From Astropecten irregularis (Eukaryota > Echinodermata > Asteroidea > Paxillosida > Astropectinidae): a stretch of DNA of 64,000 nucleotides. Below the pieces are notes generated by a model. It was not told the origin of the DNA, ran no database searches, and saw only the letters and a list, made by a program, of their open reading frames with translations. The stretch lies in assembly GCA_963971285.1 (NCBI GenBank), contig OZ020252.1, forward strand, positions 17,583,662 to 17,647,661, given 5' to 3'. Each line of letters starts with the position of its first letter. Positions within the stretch are counted from its first letter, which is position 1. Shown here piece after piece: positions 35,914-50,900 of the stretch. A program made the position numbers and the translations under genes.

Positions 35914-38900
35914 TTACTTGCAAGTGTTAACCCAAACAGACTGGCTGCACTGCCTGCACTTGACCTGGCAGCACCAGTGAAATTTACAGTTGCACCAGTC
36001 TGTAGTTCGCTCAAGCCTGATGTTATACCCTCTGCCGCAGCACATGCTGTCGCAGCCGTCCGGACCGTCGCTGGTCCGGTTGCAGTACCGGTCTTTGGTA
36101 CCGAAGGAGCCGACGCCGGGATCGGGCCGGCAGAAGTCCGGCGAGTCCTCCAGGTAGACGAGCTTGTCCTCGGGCGGTGGGGGCGGCCTCTTTCGCCGCC
36201 GTCTGGTGGACGTTGTGGGCACGTTGGCTAGTCCCAGGTTGCCGCCGACGTTGTTGCGCGCTACCACGAGTTTGGCCTGATGGAACTTCTCGAGGAGTCT
36301 TTCTCCCACTTCGCTGAAGTGAGGGGTTTGCATCCAGCATGTCTTGACCTCACAGCTGCCGGACATGCCGTGGCATTTACATTTCTTCACAGCGTACTCG
36401 GCGACTGCCTGTAGAAAAAAAAAAAAAAATAGAACTGAAATGAAATTTGGAATGAAAAATGGACATGAAGTTCGAGTGTAGTGAAAGATTTGGGTCGGAA
36501 ATTAAAACCATAAGAAACCAGTCAAGAAACGAACAGAAACGTGTACATTTTATCTTCTCATCAAGTTTTGATGCAATTTACTGACACTGTGCCTTTTTCT
36601 CACGTATCATTTTGTTTAAAAATAATGAATGAAACGTTGCGTCTTTGTATTTAATTAAAAAGGGAAAATTCGTCCACGTAATGCGTGAACTTTCTCTCCT
36701 CTCCGATAGGGTACCGTTTTGCGCTTCGCAAATTATTCTAATGGTGTCAAGTTTACACTCAAATGTGGAGCTTGAATATTAAAAGCGAAACGTTAAACAA
36801 TGATGACAGAGCCAGGGATGCGGAGACTTGAGTCCAGAAGTTCACAAGGCCCACAGAACATTACCGCCACAATTTCATCTTTATGATCGATACGACTTAT
36901 GACTGTGGCTTCAATAATAAACGCCAACACTGATCACCTTCACCGGATATTGTGACCAAATTCTTTCTTCAAATCGGTTTAATTGAATCTGCAGTGGGGA
37001 TCAGGGAAAAAAAATGACAACTTGAATGTTTACACTCCACTTTCTGATTTGAAAAACTGAAACGTGTAATACTCAAGTCGCATTACTGCTGATAAGTTCA
37101 GCGCACTCGTTGTGCCAATACTGTAGCCGATAGGAATTAACTACATAAACTATAGCCTTATAAGAACACATTATACCAAGCTAATGCCCACCTATGGGCT
37201 GAACACAGGTAGCCCCGTTTGTATAATTGGTAACGCACCGGTACTGCACTCGGACCGCCGAAAACCGGGGTTTCAGATCTCACAGTTGTCATGCCTAATT
37301 TCTGCCGTCTCGTGTAGAGAATATGCCCCTGTGGCCACCCATTCTTGTAAAAGAGAAAGCTCTTGTTAACCGCCATACTTAACGTTCACTTTCAATTTGG
37401 ATGTTTTTAGTCGCGGTTAATTTTTCAATTAGGTAGTGGTTTTTCCTTTAGGGCGCTTTTTGTATACATAGTGTTGGGTTAAAGTGATCAAACTTTGGTT
37501 TTTATCAAAGAAATACAGATTCATGGGCATCTGTGAAAATTTCAGTCCCAAACTGTGCCCACTTTTTGAGAAAACAGTGAAACCAGCCACAGTATTTTAT
37601 TTTTTATCTTTTAAAAGATCAAAAAGATTTTCGGTTGTTGTTTTACTAATTTCTGGATACACAATTTCAGGCGGAACATTTTTAACGGTATGTTTCTACC
37701 AGCACCATCTTCATATCCTGTAAGTTATACGTAAATCTGTGAACAGTTTGGTTTCTAATACCAAAGACCACTAAATAGTACAGAGTATTCCGTGGAAACT
37801 ACTTCCTCCTCTGTTGTTGACCATTTCGATTGATCAGACGAGAATTGTATCATAATTTAACAAATGTTTCGAGCACGAGTTAAGCATGACGATTTCCCGC
37901 CAGTTGATACTGTGAATTATGGCATCAATGTGTAGATTGTTTTGTCATTTTACGACCATTAGGCCTATACGCCTTTAATCGAATTACTTGCCATCAAAAT
38001 GGCAATTATTTCTAAACTGTATACTTGAATTCGGTAGCAGTCCTGCAGATGCCGTTTGAGAATGATTCGAAGAAGACCATATGGAAACCTTTGGGGAACT
38101 AACTCATTTGGCAGTCCGCTGTGTAAAAACCCTATGGGCGAGAAGGGCAAAAAACGGGTCTTTTTTTGCATCTAACCCCACCACGACTTTATTTAACATA
38201 GTACACCTTAGTTCTCATAATATGACAAAGCTAACATTCCATTCTTTCTGAAAATGAAAGAAAATAGACATAAAACAATTGTCTTCACTCGGGCATTTGG
38301 GGTTAAACATTAAACTTTTGGCGAAAATTCCACCCATTTTGTGTGTGAACAGCGCGTTCCGACCCTGAGTGCTGTCTATACATCGTCACAACAATGAACA
38401 GCGCCACCTTCCTGCTTAGTTCTCATGAGTCATTTTTCTTTTACTAGTCAGCTTTCTAGTGATATAAAACTTATTCTGATTGGTTGAGGTTTAGGCCCGC
38501 CTAATCAATTTCAAAAAGAATCACTCATCCAAAATCCAATGAAATTTAGCGTTATGTGAAGCTCGGCACAATGGGTCTGGTATTCTGTGTACGCGTGTAC
38601 ATGTACTGTACAGTGCAATGTCCAGGGAAACACCTATTATCAATAATGGATTAGTCCAACATGCTACACAGAGCCAGGGAACTCCTTATCATCAGTACGA
38701 TCTTGGCCATGCTGGTGGCTGTTTATTGGGGTCCTTTTCAGGGAAAAGGTTTCGATATGCGCGACATGATTCGGATTCCGCGCTGACACCCAGCCGCGAC
38801 AACGCGTGCACGTTGGCAAACCGACCGGGCAGTTAAGCAAATCAACCCAGCACGGCGCCCCCTCGAACGCGGTGACTACAAACGATCCCGGAAAATTGCA

Positions 38901-41900
38901 ACATTCTCGCAGCGGCCGGCGAGAAAGGGCATTAAACCAAAGCATCTGGGCACTTTTTTGTTGCTAACGAGAGACGCCATGCCCTGCTTTATTGTGAACG
39001 TGCTGAGTTGGGAAAACATCATTACATCAACTTCTTTACCGAGCATTACTAACTACAACCAAAACGAAGATTTGTGTTAAATACCCTACAAACAACAACT
39101 TGGAACACCAACGAACAAGAACTCAGGAGGGCAATCTAGGTATAACCGTATCGATAAACCCCGATCGTGATCTTAATGTTGATCAAAGAGCCACTGAAAA
39201 CACTCGGCAGGACGGAGTCAAGGGTTCATTACAAACTACCAAGGTCGCCCTCACTTCTGACACCGAGGAACCGCAAAGCAAGGTGTGTGGTGCAGTTCAA
39301 CACTGTAACAACTTCGCTGGCGAGATTTCGAACAACAAAATTCGTCTAAAATTACCCCTGACAGGGTCAAACACAGAAAAACTAGGCCTCCGGGGACTAT
39401 CAAGCGCCAATCTGTTCGAATTTGGCGTCCATAAAACTTCAAACGCCATTGGGCATTGTTAAATGCCAGACCCCTACAGATAGAACGCACGCTATCCCGA
39501 CCTTATTCGTTTGCTTTTATTGCGCCAATAGTGACGGATATCCGAAATTTGTTTTACAGTTCCGGTGGCTGTAAAATCTTGCGGGCGAAACTAACCCCCA
39601 TGGCACACCTCATTTCTCAGTGACACAAAACCTCAGGACGGAAACCATGCAACGTCTCAATGAATAAAATCGGACGGATTCAGGACGGGATGATTATCGG
39701 GGCATAAAATGAGCAGTTTTGGTGGGTAATAAACGTCAGTATGTCGTCACTGAAATTCAAAGTGTGATTTCGCACCCCCGCCTCGATCACTGCTTGACAG
39801 GCCGGTGTTCACCAACTCGCACTGTCGATATGCGTTTAGGGGAGCGTGTAAATTGTTTTTGTTACAATACAAATACCTGAACTTTGTCAATTTATTTTGT
39901 TCTTGTTTTAACGTCTCTGAACCGTTTTTTGTTCAACCAAATTTTAAGTTGAGCAATCGACCTTACTTTTGGTCCAGATAGGACTCTTTGGTACAATTCA
40001 TAAACGATCATAATAATTAAACTTGGAAAGAAGCTCATTTGATATTTTGTTAATTCAAAAATATTTATCTGCAAGAATGTATGTACATTTTGATGGTTTG
40101 ACATTTTATTGGGTCATGCTGTTTTTAAGATGGCGTCAATATTACAGAGCGCCCTCGTTCGGCAATAAATGACCAGTCACACTTTAAAGTGTTAGGTATA
40201 GGCACGGTGGGTAAACTTAACCAATATATTCCTATTTCTAAATGTGAACGGGACACGTGATTTGTGTGATCGGGTTGTTCAGAATAGTTGTCGCAATTTG
40301 AGGCATGTGGTGTGTTTATTAATGATTTGTTTCGGGGAGAATGCACGATGACCCGACTTAATAAAATTTTTTTTGAAAGATGTAGATAATATTTTGACCA
40401 ATGTCCTCACGGACTGGATTTCAAACCATTTATGTGCGTATTTCAGAGATGGCGCGAATGTACGTACTCGACAAGGGACATAAATGGAAAAATTTTGATA
40501 GCACTTGTTAACTGGTGGTACTGGTAGGAGTAATTAATTCTCTGTGATATGTAGGTAACCCAGCGAGGCAGCGACTGTTGGAAGCAAGGCTGCTAATTCA
40601 AGTTCGTTCCTTCTTTTGTGACTGCTATACTTACTATTCTGCCGACTTTGTTATTGTGGAGGTTCATCTTGGACTGCATGTCTCTCCCCTTCTCTCGACA
40701 GTCCAGGAATTCCTCCACAAAGGTCACCCCAAACTGGATGTCGTGGCTGCAGCCGCCCCACTGGAAGTCCACATCGTCCCCTGCAAAGCGAGTGTCGCAC
40801 CCGCAGGTCCGAAGCTGACCCATGCTGCAGGCCCGGGTGACCTGGTACAGGACCCCAGCGGAGAAGGTGGCGTAAGCAAAGGCGGTTTCACGGAATCCTG
40901 ATGATGAGAGAAAACGGGATATGAAAGGAAATACAGAGATATGTTATTTTTTTTTATCCACCTGTGAGTTTTTCATTTTCATTAAACTGGAAAATTGACT
41001 CTCACCATGGGACCGGTCTTTATGGTACTCTACGAATTAAACTCAGCCCAAGACGTCCACCGTATTCCATCAACCTTTGTCCGCCGAGGAAAACCCTTTG
41101 AAGAGACCCTTCATGCCGACAACATCCTTTTTGATTTCCACGATCATTCTCCACTACCTCTTGATCCTTTCAAAGACCTCCTCTATTTTTGTCCCGGCTT
41201 ATCCTCACACCGATATAAATCACGGTCAACCAAATTGGTCGAGGTTTCTGACTATGATCTGACTCACAACCCGGTATAATTGTTGTTGGCTAGACAATAG
41301 ATGCCACAGATTAACGTTAACAAGAGGTTGTATTTCCTGAAGAACAAACACTAGGTCAATATAAACTGTGACTGGCTAGACAATAGATGTCAAGGATTTT
41401 AATGTAATTTGTTCAAGTTCCTTGGAGAGATTTTGTCTGGTATTGGGTGCGTGTTCCGTTTGGTGCACCCACAGGGTCCCAGCCTGCGCTCGTCAGGGTA
41501 TCACTGGCAAAGTGAAGTCAATTAAAGGTAATTATCATACTTTGGTTTTTGTCAAAGAAGTGCAGATTCATAGGCAAAAATTTCAAGACAGACACAGTAA
41601 CAGTCATCTGTGAAAATTTCAGTCCCACACGGTGCCCACTTTTTGAGAAAACAGTGAAAAACTGCCACAGTGTTTCTTAAGTCTTTTCTCTTTTATTTTT
41701 GATCTTTTAAAAGATCAAAAAGATTTCCGGTCGTTGTTTTACTAATTTCTGGATAAATACAGCATTTCGGGCGGAAAGGAAAATCTTTAACGGTATGTTT
41801 CTATCACCACCATCTTCATACCCTGTAAGTTATACGTAAATCTAAAACATTTCTGTTTTGGTTTCTTACCAAAGTATGATACCTTTAAGTGAAACCATGT

Positions 41901-44900
41901 TTTGCCTCACTTAAACTAAAAGCTTTGAAACTAACCAAGGCAGGGGCCAACCCGGAGTGAACTATCCAAGTTCCATTTCACAGAGCTTTACACACTTTGA
42001 ATGAGTGAATTGTCAAGCGTTGCCATAGCAACTTGAATTGTGACGTCACACTTTGCTGAACAATTTCCATGTCGGATTGCCCGTGTTTCAGGGGAAAGAC
42101 AAAACAAAACTTTCTCGAGTGAAGGAATTGAGAAAATGTTGGCCTGTTCACATTTATGTGGCCAAACAGATGTCTCATTTTATAAGCCTGTCTACACATA
42201 TCTACTGTTTTGAACGGGCTTTATTCCCCGTGTAGTTCGTGTTAATTAACCCTATAATATCGTGGCTAGCTTACTTAAAAGTCAAGCTTTCCAAATGCCA
42301 TATATCTTGTACACGGTTTTACGGTCTATGAAGGAACACAAATCATCGCCTGATGAGACAAAAGTTCAGCTCGCCTCGTGCGGCGTGCCATTGCTTCCCC
42401 GGGGGGATATTTACATAGACTACCCAAGGGCGGCTTGTCAGACCAATTGGCGTCGCACCTGGATCGAGTCCGCAGGTGAGCGGTTGTGTGTCAGTGCTCT
42501 AACTCCATCCCCTCCCCCTATACCCCCTGTTCTTCCCCGGCACCTGTGCCTTAATGCAGGACGCCGGCGCTGCCTCAACCCCTAGCTACATGCTGCCGAT
42601 GACGGATGTCACGGGCGGTAGTAGATAGCGCAACAATTAGGGAGAGGTGTCGGGTCTCGGCTGTCGCGTCTAGCCGTGACGGGCCAATGGTTGGTTGGTT
42701 GACTGTTTGGTAGATGTTATCAGGTTGTGTACTGTGCCTCAGATGAGGGCACGGGTTCCCCCAGCAAAACTTCAACCACCCCCGCAGAACAAAATACAAC
42801 GAGTGTGGTCTATGTGGACATTACATGTTCATTATTGCGACGTGTGTGTATGTGTGTGTCAACTAAACCTATTTTATTTCGTCAGAATAAAGTTGTTAAA
42901 GATCCGTGCTTTTACCGAATTCCCAGGCTTAAAAAAAAATAAAACGTTTTAGATTCGATTTCAAAAAAGTGCAGGGCGACTGAGAATTCGAATTCGAATT
43001 CGAAAGTTATATACTTGTAATAAACTACTGCAAACTTCGCATCAGCCAAAATAATGACCTGAAATGTGTAAAATGCCTGGATCCGAGCAGGGTCTTTCTC
43101 AATTAATGGCTGAGAAACACGTTGCAATGGATCGCAACGTCAGGCCCTCTTAACTCCAAGCCAGGCATTTCAAGGCGTTTCTGAAACCGTCAACTATACC
43201 GTACTATATCGCTAAACTTAAAATACGCTTTAGACTAAGCTGACCGTATTTGCATTCAAGATCATTTCCGGTATTTCATTTTATCACAGCCTGTAAGTTC
43301 GTTTGGGCAGGTATTTAGATCCTTTGATTCTTTCTGTGTGTGTTTTAAATCATGTATTCATTGCCATTATTTCATGATTTTTGTCATACTTCTTTGTTAT
43401 TACTAATGTATAGCCCTATATATATTTGTTTTCTTGCGGGAAGTTTTTTTATTCCTATTGTCACAATTAGGCCGTGTCCATTTTCAAATCAAACTTGAAA
43501 TGCTCAGCTTAAAAGACTTCAGTTTACAAAACGAGGATGGGTTACTCGTCAAATTCCTCACGGTGTGTACCGGTGTTGTTAGTGACTACAGTAGTAGAGC
43601 ATAAAATTTCCTGTCCAATTCTTGCCAGTGAATTTGAGAGAAGTTTGGGTTGTTAACAATCTTAGCATTTATTATTTTGCTTAGTAAGGACAGTGTGATT
43701 GTCCTTAGCGAACTTTGGCCCTTGTACCGCGCTCTGCGATGCGGTGACTCTGTAATTAACTAGCGTAAAACAAAGCGCATTTTTGCCTGTGTATAATTAT
43801 ACACATGTCGTGTTGTATCAGTCCAAGTACATCCCTCATGACATCGTCTGCCATAGCGGAAATCGAAATGAATGAGCTTAAAGTGACACGGCTCCATGCA
43901 TCGTTATCAAGACTGGACCGTGTTCACACGCAGAGCCTCTGAGCCCATCTGATTAAAAATCCCATTGCTGGTCGGCACGGGCTTTCCATGCGTCTGACTT
44001 CCAAACCCACACCGGCCAAACGACATAAAGCACTTCGGAAATGAGACAGATCCAGTCCCAGTTATTTTGAGGTCAACGGGACCAAATAATTACGCCGCCT
44101 GACATAAGTCTCAGTCAATACATATGTAATCTTTTGATTCTCCACGTAACCACAAAACAAAACGACGACGACATAATTTTCTCATCTGCATTGTTCGCGA
44201 AAGATAATACCTGATACGTTTTTACTAAAAAACGTGAAATTCATGAAGGAAGTTATGAACGAGTTCAACTGAGGAAAAGTAAGATTAGTCTGACGTCTGA
44301 ATGACTCCCAAAAAGTTACATCATTCCATCAGACGTGACAGACGAGTGCAAACAGAAAGTTCAGGAGCGGTGACTAGAAACCATGATCATATACGGGATT
44401 CTACCATGATTAGGAGGGGGAAAACCTGAACAACCACACCGGACGTCAAGTTCAATTTCACCGGCAGCGGGCGCCCCGTCGCGCCGCTGTCGTTTACCGT
44501 GTCCGACTGTTACAACTCGGCGAAAGTGCCGGCAGGATTCCCCTCACGATGGCGCGTAAAATCTGCCGCTGTTCTAAACCGTTCCCCGAAGTCCAATGAC
44601 TGCATGAGTGATATATACATCGGCAAAGCCACGGCATTTTCTTTTGGCCGCGATATCGGGGATTTAACGTCAGGAGCAATCTGCGCAAAATTAACGTGAT
44701 TGCCTCCATCCAAGCACGATCGTACATTTCTTCTGAAAACACGTGTCATTTCGTCTCTCCAAATTAGATTTTTAAATGTCATCATTTTCCCAACTTTCAG
44801 TTAGGCCGTGTACAGAACCGACGTCATCTTTCCAATAACCATTTCTCCAATTATGGTGCTTTCTTTGTAGTCCTTAGCATGAATTATACAAGATAAACTA

Positions 44901-47900
44901 TCGCTTTTTTATTTCATGCGAATAATAAAAACCGTTTTTATGAGCACTTCCTGCATGACATGGCCTTAAAGCACGGCGAAGTTTCTCTTGAATATACCGG
45001 GCGCAAATGGCTACATTCGGCGGGTACAATCGCGGCCTCATGCCGGGCAGAAAATGGCCCTACCGACAGGACATCCGATTCCAGCAAATTATCTTGTTTA
45101 CTCGGTTCATCATGGTCCGATTTTCGCATTTACGACAGGCCTGTTGCCCGTCGGTGAGAATTATTAAATTTTCGGCAGAAAACACAAGGGAAAGACAAGG
45201 GGGAAAAGTCTCCGATAAGTTTTGTTCGCGTGTGTGGCCGACCGCCAACGATTCCTACTCAATAGCCAAACTGTAATGTTGATGTGAAACACACTGCAGT
45301 AGGTATAGAACAATACACAAACGCCAAAAGTGCCCGTGAACTTGGGATTTATGTTTTTATATCATGCCTGTCTTTAATTGAGGCCTAAACAATAATGTGA
45401 GAACCACACATATCGAGGGAGTCAGAACACGTTTTGAAATAAAGCACCAACAAGTTTCACGGTGAAAATCGATACCGATTAAATTACAATCATTGAACAT
45501 GCATAATTATTCAGGCACTGAACCCGCAAGGCAAGAATAGAAAAAATAAGAAGAATTTGCGATTTTGCTTTTCTGATGGAATTCTCATTGATTCACATTG
45601 AATTTTCAAGGCTGATTTGCGCCTTTATGGTGTTATAAATTTCTTTTAGTGTAGATATCAAAACATTTCTCTTAAAATGTATCACGTATCATTATTGTAG
45701 AATAATATCAAGCAGTCCTATAGGTTTTTATGTTGGGCTTGTCAGTATATTTCAAATTATGATTTGTTTCTACCAATGTAACCAATGTTTCCTCAAAATG
45801 TTCACTTATTCGCACTGTCATACATCGAAAGCGTGTCCAGAAAAAAGAACCTAAATATGATGAGGAGAAGAAGATACCGTTTCATAGGTAGGAGGAAAAG
45901 CCCAGAAAATTATTCTTGGGGAAAAAAAACACGCACGGAATCAGGTATATAGGCACTGAAACCCAATACACTCGTGGACCGAGCCGGACTCGAACCCAGG
46001 TCACCACTAGGTGAAAGACCCAAGAAAGAAACCCTGACTCGCCTTCACGATTTTTGACAACTTTTGAAATTTGAGGCGGGTCATTCAACCCAAGTTCGGG
46101 TATGATTTTGGAAACCATACAGGGGTTGATTTCACGAAACACTAACACTGATCCTAAATCGTGAATCAATCTTAACTGCTAAGCAAAGTGTGATGTCACA
46201 ATACAAATCACAATGGCGATATTGACAATGATCTTGAAGATTCATCTTAGTGCTTGGTGAAATCCAGCACAGTCTCCCTCATTGGTTCAAGTCAACCTCA
46301 TCCTTATGCCTACCCAGTATTAAAACCCTTACCTGCAAATCGGAAATTCCACCAATCCTCAAGTTAGAAGACATTTTAAAATTCAACTACAACATAACAA
46401 CCGACACTTTCCCAAATTTACCACTAACCTACATTGTGACGGTCAGCTAAAGAATGGCCATCCCCGATGTCCATTCACCAACGAATGACGGTCACAGCCT
46501 TGTCGCAAATTGTCACAAGTGACTGAATTAAAGACCTCTAGCTCGTCACCAACTTTGAAACCGGCAGAAACAAATCACAGTAATCCGTAATACATTTGCA
46601 GCGCACGTGGAGAAGGAAATATACAATTAAACAACATCGGGTGATGGAAAAACACAGAAATACCGAAGTATTTGTCCCATGCCAGATCTAAAATAACTAA
46701 GATGGATTTGACCAAGGATGTGTTTTGTCACGTCAAATATCCGAAACTATTGCTTTACATTATAGGCTGCATCATACACAACTTGCTTTTTCGCGAAACC
46801 AAAATTATTCCACAGAAAAACGCGAAGAAAAAAACCCTCACCGAAGATAAAAGCGACTTTTGTGGTTGTGGTTTGGCTTTTTTTGATGGGGGAGTTTTAA
46901 CGTGAAATTTATGGTATATCATCCGTACTTGGGACAACCGCTAGAACAATGTTTTCTTTTAGCGGGTTTCTGATAGGGGTTTTATGTCTCTTGTGACGAG
47001 TGAGCAAGCCAGTCATTACGTTCCTGTGCTAACACTCTTGTGTTTATTTATTTACACAAGAGACGGGTAATATACGCTTAGACCATCGATTAAAAATTGC
47101 CGAGATTGGAAGTCTACACGCTAAGTTTAAAAAAGAGGCAAATATAGTGTACGCGTATTAAAGGGAGCATTATAGAATTTGTGCGTTTTTACTGAATTTG
47201 TTACTTAAACAGAAGTGAAGGTCTTAAACTTCCTTAAAGACGTTGTTTCATGTACCTTTTTACGCTTTGTTCATCTGGATAGCAGAAATACGGCCGAAAT
47301 AATTTTGCCCCTCCGAATCCTTCACGGTTATACCACGCTTTCGAAATGATCGGGCGAACGATCTTTTTGAAAGACACTGAATCTTGATTTCCCAACATCT
47401 GATGAACCAATATTTCCCATAGTGGCTGTTTGCACTGTTTACGAACTATTGAGTCCATTTTCCAATCCTGTATGCTGCCTTTAAAAACCACATCGGTTCA
47501 GCCTAATCAACTTCATCATCATGTATATCAATTTAATTCCGTTAGTTACAAATTGTATTGATCGTGTTTGATATAAGTGGCATTCATTATTTTCACATGG
47601 CTAATGAATTTAGAAAGTTTGGTTGGCTGTGTAACGAAATATTTTTAAGCAAACTATTTCTTACGTCCTTATGTTTACTATTTCATTCTTGTTTTGTTGT
47701 CAAATTAATGGCTTTAAATCCTTTTTTCTGCCAAGGCTCTTATAAAAGTTTATTACTTTTCATATACCACTTACACAATAAGCAATTTAAAAACTGAATA
47801 ATAATTTTTTTATATGATCAAATCGATATTAATTCGATAAGTTCGATTCATTGTAACCAATATACATGTACGTCAAACTAGGTAACGTAACCAAGATTTT

Positions 47901-50900
47901 AAAAGCCCATACCACTGGTTTTGATCAGTACTTTTGATTGCAAACAAGTTACCCTAAATTCCTCAAGTGTAAAAGTCTGTCAAATTAGCTTTTAAAACGT
48001 TCTGATTCAAAATTACGATCATTGACTTACACCCAGGAAAGTTAATTGTATAAAATGTTTATCTTATACGTGTCGATCAGAAATGCTTTCTTAAAAAGTG
48101 CCAAAACTTGTTTCCTTTACAATTATGTCCTGGGTAAAAAGTCGACTCGCCTTTGAAGAAAAAAACACAAGCCTTTCTCAGCAAGTTTATAGCTAATGTA
48201 AGCAATTCGATTTTCTGTATCATTTACCCACAGAATTAGCCCCCATTGAAGACTCACACCGATTGAGCTAAAGACTGGCACCAGTCGCAGAATGACTCCT
48301 GACACCGGATATTGGTGGCAATCCTTCTTCCGCACAATCAATTCAAAGAAAAAAACCCAAAGAATTGCCATTTCTACCCAACAGTTCTACTTCCATCTCC
48401 CTTCCAAAGAAATGGTGAGTGATGTTTGTTTTTTATCTCTTCTTTTTCCTGTAAAATACCAGTCGCTTTTATTAAGCAGACCGTAATTGGCCAGATACTA
48501 TTTTTGTCCGAGGCATTAACAGCTTGGTGGGAGCTTGGATAGTCCGCGCTAAGCATACACCAAGTGAGCTGTGTTCAAGTCCGTTTTATTGGCCCTACCT
48601 CTTGTGCTAAATTCGCCCGATGCCAGCGACAAAAAAAAGAGGAAGAGATGACGTCGTTTTACGATGTAATCTTTAAGTGGGTGGCAGGATCGTACATTAC
48701 AATGCATTCCCCCTTTTGCTGGGCTGAGTGATGTTTTCTACGGAACGATCAAGAGATCGACAAAGAGAAGAGACATAAATTGGTTTGTTTTGAGTTTTGA
48801 CCCTGCTGTGAATGGGAACACTTTAGGGCCACACATGGAATTGCTGATATCACCCTCCTTTCTCTTCCCCTCCCGTTCTACCCTGTTTGATATGAGAAGA
48901 TGCGGCTGGGGTGTTATCGAAAATTGGCCGTCTGTCTTTGTGCACTCCTGCAGATTTTTTCCACGGTCTTTTAGGGGTCTTTTTCATTTCTGTCTTAATT
49001 ATTGTCTAATTCTAGTTCATTTGAATACAAATTATTTAAACTCAATTTCGCCAAATTCTGAACTTTGTGTACGGTATAGGCCTACACAGACTCCTTACGA
49101 ATCATTGTTTGCATAACCGTGCTAGCTCTATATATTCACATCATGCAATCCCAGTGAGTCTAAAATATGACTGCATTTGTTTACCGTACATGTCTGTACT
49201 ATGGCAATGCACATTGTGTCTAAGTTTAGGATGTCGCTGTTGAGTGGCGGGTTGAAGGGGGATTCGTACCAGCGACCCCCCAAGTTTACTTTCTCGGCGC
49301 TTTACGCATCAATGCTATTCATGTGCATTGTGTGGTTTCAAACCTTGTGGGTTGTGACTATTAATAGTATTACGCACCCCTCCAATGTAGGGATCGAAAG
49401 CAATCGTGCTTTACTGGTAGAGCGCTATAGCATCAAACCCGAATTCCGAAGTTCGAATCCTGCTTCTGACAACTCAACCGCCCCGTATAAAGCAAAGAAT
49501 GACTCGAAGTTAGGAGGGCCCTCCTAACTCCAAGCATTTTTATTTCTGGTAATTTTTTAGTTGATGAGCAGTTTATAGCAGTTTGTTATACTAGTATAGT
49601 CTATCAATTACATAGTCCAAAGACCCCAAGGCAACCAGCTTCTCAATTGCCGGTCAACCACAGCAGAGATCGGTATAATATACACAGCCGGAAGGTGAGC
49701 GAATTCCGGCTAAAGTGGCTTGGAATTATTATGGAAATGGCCTGTCGATGGTTTCTACTTCTTGTGCGGCATAGCATGCAGGTCCGGTGGGAGATGAACG
49801 GAGGGTATAGGATGGCACCCACAATAATTGTTGTCAAACCGCATACGTAACCTGTTGCCACAAGCTCAGGTCGAGAGTTATGCGTGGCAATCATTTGGAA
49901 TACTGGATTTAAGGACTTAAGCCAATAATGAGCCCTTTCCGCAGAAACATACAGGGCAGAGTTTGGACGTCTTAATTTTGGGTCATGATTCACGAGTATA
50001 TCGTGCTCGGTGGAATATTACGGTAACAGGGGTACGGGGATGCTATCCTCCTCCCCTATATAGCAAGGAGGAGTGCAATTCCCCCTCAGGCCATACCCCC
50101 TTGACTATACTGGATTCTGTTGTCAATTACACGATACCACTACAAGTTTTGACAAATATCAGATATATTTATTATTGAAGCTCCTGGACTCGATTACATC
50201 AAACATATCAATCGTATGACTTATCAAAATCGTTCGAGCAGTCTTAGACATCGTAAGACATCGTAAGACATCGTGGTTGGTTCGTAAACATTCGTGTGTA
50301 TTCTTACCCCATTCGGGGATTCGGCTTGGTCACGAATCATATACGAATGTGTAACGAATCACACGAATACACACCAGAGCAGGTGTCAAGCGAATCTCGT
50401 AGATGCATGCGGCATTTTCTTAACTGATTCGTAACGTATTTTTGACGCTCGTATAACATTCGTAATTAAGTCTTGTTAATCGTAGTAGCTATAGATCGTA
50501 CAATTTGATCCGAATAGAACCGAATCCCCACGAATCCTAAAATTGATAAATTTGTAGCAATTCTTGAGATTCGTAGCCTGTGCGGAGAGGGGGCATTACT
50601 CAGAAACCATCTTCTTTCCATGTGTGTATTTTCGAGTTTTCCCCTAATGAGGATTCCAACCCATACCCTCAGATTAGACCGAAGGTCCACCTGTATAATT
50701 ACACACGGAGCCGTCTGAATCTGAATTACCTTTCCCCGAAAAACTGATCAGGACTAAAAAAAATTCTTACCCTTTAAAAAAAAAACAGGTCTGAGTCAAT
50801 GTGGAGTCAGAACATTGCACGGCACCTGTACGTCAATTCGTTGGGATGTTTTGCCAAAACGTGTTGCAAAATTACACTGACACCGAAAAACAGGTGAAAA

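Noticed and set aside
36404..36408. Alternative acceptor of the last Wnt exon four bases downstream (CAGGCAG)
   Set aside because: The upstream exon ends in phase 0 at ATA|GTAAGT, so only the acceptor giving exon start 36408 keeps frame ([11 protein letters not shown]).
37195..37290. tRNA-like arm near ATAATTGGTAACGC
   Set aside because: Only a D-arm resemblance; no T-arm or acceptor stem.
39100..39462. 120-codon plus-strand open frame
   Set aside because: No recognised motif or neighbouring exon; kept only as intronic sequence of the Wnt gene.
43850..44110. Degenerate exon of a nested gene
   Set aside because: No frame stays open across consensus splice sites; better described as unassigned intronic sequence.
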